Assembly (NCBI GenBank): GCA_016802295.1 | Contig: JAESIW010000138.1 | Coordinates: forward strand, 4,113,043 to 4,177,042 | Length of the DNA: 64,000 nt | Direction: 5' to 3' | Origin: Brachionus rotundiformis | Lineage: Eukaryota; Rotifera; Eurotatoria; Ploima; Brachionidae | The notes under the pieces: model-generated | The model's input: only the letters and a program-made list of their open reading frames with translations | Told to the model about the DNA's origin: nothing | The model's database searches: none | Position numbers and translations under genes: made by a program | In this document: positions 58,601-64,000 of the stretch, piece after piece | Layout of the letters: the number at the start of each line of letters is the position of its first letter | Position numbering within the stretch: the first letter of the stretch is position 1

Positions 58601-61600
58601 AAGGGAAAAACTGATGACAAAAATTTGGAAAAAATTTTTGGTTCCAGTAATCCGATTTGGAACTTAGAGGAATTGAAAGAAAGACTAAAAAATTTGTGTC
58701 CAAATGATCACATCTTTGAAAATTTGACTGTATTTTTGAAAGAAAATAATTTGGTGATAATCGATCAGTCTCGAATCCTTCCAATGTTTTGTTTGACTAG
58801 CAGTCAGGATGTAATTATTGTAAGTTATTATTTAATGCTAAAATAAAATTATTTAAAATTTTTTTTTTCTAAATTGTTTTTTTTGTTAAATAGCTGAATA
58901 TATTTTAATTAAAAATCAATCAAGGCTTGCAGTTTATACTCATCTTTAAATTAAATTTTTTTAACTAAAGACTTTTTTTACAAAATTTTTACTAAAAATG
59001 ATATTTTTAAATATTTAAGTAAAAGTTTTCTTTTAATTTAATTCAAATTTCAATTACTTTTTGATTTAATTAATTTGTCTCCATGTTTTTAAGTCCTTCT
59101 AAAATCTAAAACAAGAAATATACAGAAATTTATTTTGGAAAATTGGAAGAAGGATTGTAATAAACAAATTTGAAAAAAATTTAATTTTCGTTAAGATGTT
59201 AAAGATATTATCTTAACGAAGAACAAAAATTTGACTCAAAAAGATAAAAAATTCATTTTATTAAAACACTGGTTATTTTAGGAGGTAATTTAATTAGGAT
59301 TTTTTAAATTTGTATCCATACTGCTAGAATATTCTTAATTGAATAGTCAACTATCCGAATGATCGCATAAATCATAATTTTAATCTTGGAGTTTTTGAAA
59401 AATAATTAATCACTTGAAAAATCAAATTGTTATTATATTTAAAGCTTTGGTCTTAAAAAATTTTTTTAATTTAGGAATGGGAAGAAGATTGGAAAGACTT
59501 AGAATTCAAAATGATATGGCAATTATACTCCCCTTTACCTTTCAGCGCCTTTTCTGAATTTGTTGCAATGTACTTCGATGGCAAAACTTGCCAAAATCTG
59601 ACAAGAAATTGCTTTCTTTATCAAGATACCAACTTTGATGCACTGGTAAAATATTCAGATTCAGAAAGTATTTATTAATAATAAAAATGATCATTTTCCA
59701 AAACTAGTTATTTATACATTTATTTTATCTAGTTTCTTTGAGTGTAAGAATGATCGAGCCTGAAAAAATTCTGCACCTCAACAATGTTGATATTGATAAA
59801 ACGTACTTGGTCTATTTTAAAACCCTCTATATGAATTTTTATATCATTTTGAAGTATTTGTTGGCTAAATATCATGTTGCCAAAAAAGTAAATTTTATTC
59901 ATTTATTAAATTTAACTAATAATAGTTTTTAAAGATAAAATTTAGTCAAATCAATCATCCCCTAGAGCTTAAAAGTAATGAGATCGAATTTTTGACAGAG
60001 AAGGCTAGAGGTTTATTTTGATAAAAAAACGAAAATTAAAAAAAGTTTATATTCTACATAAAAGATGACTTGGTTGTTTCACATGAAACTGTTATACGCA
60101 ATGATTTTGATTACCTACATAAGATAGTTGAATTATACAATCATGAGTTTATATCTGATAAGAACAATGATTCAAAATGTTCCAATTGTGGCATAGAATT
60201 TGAAAAGTATAGGAAATTAAAAAATGCATATTTCGAAATGTTTACAAAATCCAACAAAACCAATTTTATTTATCATTCATTTGATCCCGAATTAGCAGAA
60301 TTCGATCTTAATGATTATTTTATTTCAGTGCCAGAAGTTGGTAAGAATAAAATAAATCAAGGCTATGATTTTTATGTGATAAGATTCTCGGATGAGGAGT
60401 TGATGAAAAATTGCCAAATTTTTTTAGTATTTTCAAAGTAAGACAAATAATTAATTTAAAAAAATATTCTAATAAAAAAAAAAAAGTTCTTTTAGTAATG
60501 AACAAAAAATATTGATTTCTCTATCTGATATGCGGATAAAATTTGCTGCACAATCAGATTTTATTAAAGTAAAACGTTGTCTAATGAGTCAAGATGACAC
60601 TAGAATTGGAAAAATAAAATTTGGCGATGAGTTAAAAATTGAATTTTTTAAAAAAGTAAAATCTTCAATATCTAAAAAAAATTTAAATAAAATTAAAATT
60701 TTACCAAGGCTGATGCCTATGAGTCAATTATTGTTACTCTAAATGGAGTGAATATGCTCGAAATTGAGTATAGGTCTGTGAATTTGGTTCCAATGATTGG
60801 TCATGGACAAACATACGATTTTTCAAAAATTGTAGATTACAGCAATACAGCTGAGAATATCTTCAGCAAAACTAATCTTTCGTTCCTAATTCATCATCGA
60901 CTAGAGGCCAGAGACCGGAAAAATATTCATTTGATTGCGCCAGCAACTATAGGTAATTTTGTCACAAGTTTTTTTTAAGTGCCTAATTTTGACCAAAGTT
61001 GACGTAAATGGCAGTTCAATTTTTATTCATTTTGATGGATGGAGTGACAACTTTAACTACTGGGCTGATATTAATGATCTTGATTTTAGACCAGTTGGAT
61101 GGAGTGAATATCGTAAGAGGACGGAAAGCAATAAATCAAAATTCCAAGACGAATATGCCAATGTTAAATTTGATCCTCCCAGAGGTTTGATTCCTTATTT
61201 ATTTGGAAATAATAAAACATTCTATTCTCTAAGATTATTTCGCTAAGTATTCGAAAAGGTTTAATTGGGAAGAATATTTAACAGAAAATTGTTTAAAAGC
61301 AGTCCCGTTTGATTTGTTTAACCAAGTAATTTGAATTTTAAATGCTTGAGAAATGCATAAAATTTCCACACTTTGGTACTTTGTGATCCAAGAATTCTAA
61401 TTTACATGAAAAAAAAATTTTTTTTTGATAATTAATTTTATTAATAATAACAAAGATCAATTTATTAAATGATATTACATATTGATGCCAAATAATACAG
61501 TATGGCACAAAAAGTTAGAATCAAACTTTTTTTTTCGTTGGATTGTCTTTTCATTTCATTATTTTGGCCATCAAAGAAAATAGAAATCCAGATTTTTATT

Positions 61601-62138
61601 TATCTATCTATTTTTTATTTAAATATAGGAAAAAATGGATTAGTAGAAAAAAATCCAGAAAAAAATGATAAAAATAAAAATTCTTTTTTTCTATTTAATA
61701 AACTAAAAAATGGCACAAAAATTTGGAATCAAAAACATTTTAAGCTTTAAAATGACCGTCTTTTGCTTTTATGCAAGCGTCGACTCGTTTTTTCATTGAA
61801 AAAATAAATTTTTACAGATTTCATTCGGAATTTTCAACCATTCATCATGGACCACTTGTTTTAAATGGTCGACTAAAGTCATCTTACAATCAGCGATTTG
61901 TGGTCGATATATGACCATAAATTTTCAATTAGAATGAGATCAGGCGATCTTGGACACCATGAGAGAACATAAAAATCATGCTCTTTTAACCAGTTTTTAC
62001 CAAGTTGGCAGTATGTACAGTTGCGTCGAAAATCCACTCTTGGTCAGGATCGATTAAAAGTTTTGAGGATGGGATTAGCTGGTTTTAACTTTTTGTGCTA
62101 ATTTATTTTTCTCTAAAAGATTTAATCAATGAGTGTTA

Positions 62139-62178
<40 letters not shown>

Positions 62179-64000
62179 TCTAAGCTAGGGCCGATCGCCG
62201 ACCACTTGCTCGGTGACCCGTAAAATAAGGGGCACTGTGTTTAGTATAAAAAATATAAATATTTCAAAATTGAGTATAAAAGGTATCAAAAAAAAAGAAA
62301 ATAGTGCCATAGTTTCTATTTACAATTTTAGGTATTCAATGATAAAATAAAATTAGTTGTTTGATATAATTGATTAGAGGCTGTCGAATATGAAAACTAA
62401 GCTACATCAAATCTACAAATCTGGAATATTAAGCCCGATATGTTATCTTTACTCCCTGTCTTATATATATGTCTGAGCTTTTGGACTTTGACATCGTTTT
62501 TTTGATTTGAACGGTACTAAGTTATGTTATTCAGCCTAACAAGTTTGCGTTTGTCCTGTAGTGACATGTTTTCCTTTTCCAATTCTCTGGTAATGTCCAG
62601 GATTTCGCTTATGAAGTCATTCAGAATCGGTTGTTTTGCTAGCTCAGTAATCGTCTTCTTAGTGAGTTCATTTTCAATTAATCGATTGAAAAAGTCAATC
62701 TTAATGTTTTTGATGATGTAATCTGTAAGCATTATATTCGATGACAAGAATAAGCTTGTTGTACGACACCTCCTTGGTAAAGTTAGTAGTCCTTTTACTA
62801 TGTTACCCTCTGTTCTTTTTATGTCATTCATTTAGCTCGCATTTATGTTCATATTCTCACACCCATAAGTTAAAACTGGCCTCATATAGGTCTTGTAAAG
62901 ATGGGCCTTCATATTTGGATGCATTTGATTTGTTACTATACCATGAGTCTTCAGTTTTGACACTGCATTTATGGCTAGGCTCTTCCTCTTGTGCCAATGT
63001 TTAATATAATTGAGCTCATTTGATATTTCAAACCCAAGATACCGCATTGTATCGACTCTTTTAAATTTCTTCCCATCTAGGGCCAATGGATTATCAGACG
63101 TGTCTATTATTCTATCTTTTGCTCCCTTACTAATACGGTTATTAAAGGCCATAATGAATGTTATAATAGATTAAAAAGAAAAACAAATAAAAAATCATAA
63201 TTTGACAAATTTTTAATTGCAAATATGTTTATTTTTTTCAATTTGATTCTAACTATCTTTGACATACTGTATATCAAATTAGATTCTGTGATGTAAAAGA
63301 TGTTATTTGAACAAACTTAAGCCTATTCATTTAAATGAATGAAATGAACAAAAAGGCTTAAGGATTTTAGATATTGCCATATTTTCTTATAGTATCCTAA
63401 GCATTGGCATCTTGAGGCTCAAATGAAAATTGTTAGATAATTCTTCTAAAAGCATTTAAAATTTTACATATTAATTAAAATTAATAATTTAAAATTATTT
63501 ATTTATTTTAAAATATTTTTCATAAATATTGTTTAAGATTAAAAAAAAGTCTATATTGAATATTTATGATTTTTAGTGATACTTTTGGTAATATCAGCAT
63601 ATTATATATCAAGTGGTTAGATTAAATATTTAATAATTATATATTATATTCATTCAAATTAAGGAATTTACTAAAAATTTGTTAATAAATTACGAAAAAT
63701 TAAATTTTAAATAATTTTTGTTAAGGGACAGAAAAATGGAATGAACTTATCTGATTTTAAAGGCGACAAAAATTTACTTTTTCACAATTCTTGTTCTGAA
63801 ATTCCAAGTCTATCAATTAAATTAGTCGATTTGAATAATTTTTTAATGCAAAAAGCGATTACAATAATGGAAAACAATGTTAAAATGACATATGACCAAA
63901 CAACTTCTCCAATTAGAGGAATACTGGTACTGCCAAAGAATTTTAATGATCTTGGTTGCTTTAATAAAAGGGTTCAAATCGAAAATCTTAATCTACACAT
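55658..64000 (+). CDS. Roco-like protein with dynein-stalk segment and MBT repeat (3' partial)
   Basis: Fifteen exons, all phase-consistent: 55658-56032, 56085-56172, 56227-56411, 56470-56729, 57608-58157, 58211-58819, 59475-59667, 59733-59887, 59935-60010, 60065-60437, 60496-60655, 60709-60952, 60999-61184, 61234-61325, 63726-64000 (open at the edge; 1273 residues so far). Order: LRR-like segment (HILLNGCPHISIWSLHYL, about 90-115); Roc-like fold (155-300) with P-loop position INSNSFLAN and G4-like GKSD; dynein-stalk-like segment (303-486: KSDLVEIKSLKAPPAA, FIDMPNFNPSYIKRISS, LCEWI); COR domain (about 500-780: KLLITDLNWLKNIFDIL, LYSPLPFSAFSEFVAMYF); an uncharacterised middle with one CxxC; an MBT repeat (about 1070-1182: HRLEARDRKNIHLIAPATI, IHFDGWSDNFNYWADI, RPVGW, FNWEEYL). 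Roco proteins are signalling scaffolds; MBT repeats bind methyl-lysine. Function of the combination is unknown. The last join (2.4-kb intron) is the least certain. Confidence 0.75.
61711..62100 (-). mobile_element. Tc1/mariner fragment, transposase C-terminus plus TIRs
   Basis: On the - strand the frame reads SWCPRSPDL, then LIENLWSYIDHK, DHLKQVVHDEWLKIPNE and MKKRVDACIKAKDGHF, the C-terminal part of a DD34E-type Tc1 transposase (SPDLNPIENLW block), with small breaks. Ends are TGGCACAAAAATTTGGAATC (61711) and, as reverse complement, TAGCACAAAAAGTTAAAACC (62100). A further TIR-like copy, GGCACAAAAAGTTAGAATC, is at about 61504, so copies are nested or stacked. Confidence 0.7.
62139..62176. repeat. 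(ATT)n microsatellite
   Basis: About twelve ATT units, followed by a short GC-richer segment (GGGCCGATCGCCGACCACTT) that may be the end of a SINE-like repeat in reverse orientation. Confidence 0.85.
62517..63152 (-). pseudogene. LINE 3' fragment with a single in-frame stop
   Basis: Two abutting - strand frames in the same phase, 63152-62832 and 62831-62517, are split only by one stop codon. The first reads RVDTMRYLGFEISNELNYIK then LYKTYMRPVLTYGCEN, the conserved region after reverse-transcriptase motif C in another LINE clade; the second carries helical C-terminal sequence. The catalytic part is absent. Confidence 0.7.

Larger units (their letters stand above)
61326..63725. other. Long intron 14 of the Roco-like gene, with transposon pieces
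   Basis: 2.4 kb, against about 50 bp for most introns in this gene. It holds a Tc1/mariner fragment (61711-62100), an (ATT)n microsatellite and a LINE 3' fragment (62517-63152). If exon 15 belongs to another gene, this would be intergenic. Confidence 0.55.

Noticed and set aside
60953..60998. Alternative acceptor at about 60979 for MBT exon 13
   Set aside because: It breaks the reading phase; the acceptor at 60997-60998 keeps phase and unites the two halves of the MBT motif.
1..64000. tRNA, rRNA and CRISPR arrays
   Set aside because: I found no cloverleaf with A/B boxes, no rRNA-like stretch and no regularly spaced direct-repeat array.

Overview
The window is AT-rich animal nuclear DNA. Genes carry short GT-AG introns (often 46-65 bp), lie on both strands and are separated by 0.2-10 kb of AT-rich sequence full of decayed transposons. 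The gene set (forkhead factor, dynein assembly factor, NEK11, KIF20-type kinesin, YIPF3, ENY2, DDX55, a 7TM receptor, chitin-binding secreted proteins) is metazoan. Very low GC, compact introns and single-exon lineage-specific genes would fit a monogonont rotifer such as Brachionus, but that assignment is an inference. Exon joins below were worked out by hand from splice signals, reading phase and recalled family alignments.

Layout. 1-4.1 kb: two near-identical tandem genes for secreted Tyr-rich chitin-binding (CBM14) proteins, with a decayed MULE-like transposase between them. 4.7-5.7 kb: YIPF3 (+). 7.5-10.6 kb: DDX55/Spb4-type DEAD-box helicase (+). 10.8-11.5 kb: DNAAF6/PIH1D3 (+). 14.2-15.2 kb: an intronless divergent rhodopsin-like receptor (+). 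16.6-25.8 kb: a seven-exon KIF20-family kinesin (-), whose introns hold LINE remnants, a 368-bp MITE and a 391-bp foldback palindrome. 26-31 kb: a transposon-rich gene desert with a 5'-truncated LINE (-) and a 564-bp N gap flanked by two copies of the LINE 3' end. 31.6-35.8 kb: NEK11 (+, seven exons). 38.1-38.4 kb: ENY2 (+). 42.3-43.6 kb: FoxC (-), a GC-rich single exon with a GC/CCAAT-rich inverted repeat about 0.5 kb upstream. 44-53 kb: mostly non-genic, with a 1.75-kb long-TIR element and several LINE relics. 53.5-55.2 kb: a single-exon vWA-domain protein (+). 55.7-64 kb: a gene of at least 15 exons (+) running off the window.

The last gene is the most striking item. Its conceptual protein reads as an LRR-like N-terminus, a Roc-like GTPase fold that has lost its P-loop and switch residues, a segment strongly resembling the dynein heavy-chain microtubule-binding stalk, a COR domain, and a C-terminal MBT repeat. 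That is a Roco-type protein with a dynein stalk piece between Roc and COR and a chromatin-reader-like domain at the end, a combination I do not recognise.

Several other genes concern cilia, microtubules or the cell cycle (DNAAF6, KIF20, NEK11), but they are on different strands and nothing shows co-regulation. Operons are not evident; the closest pair, DDX55 and DNAAF6, is 205 bp apart on the same strand.
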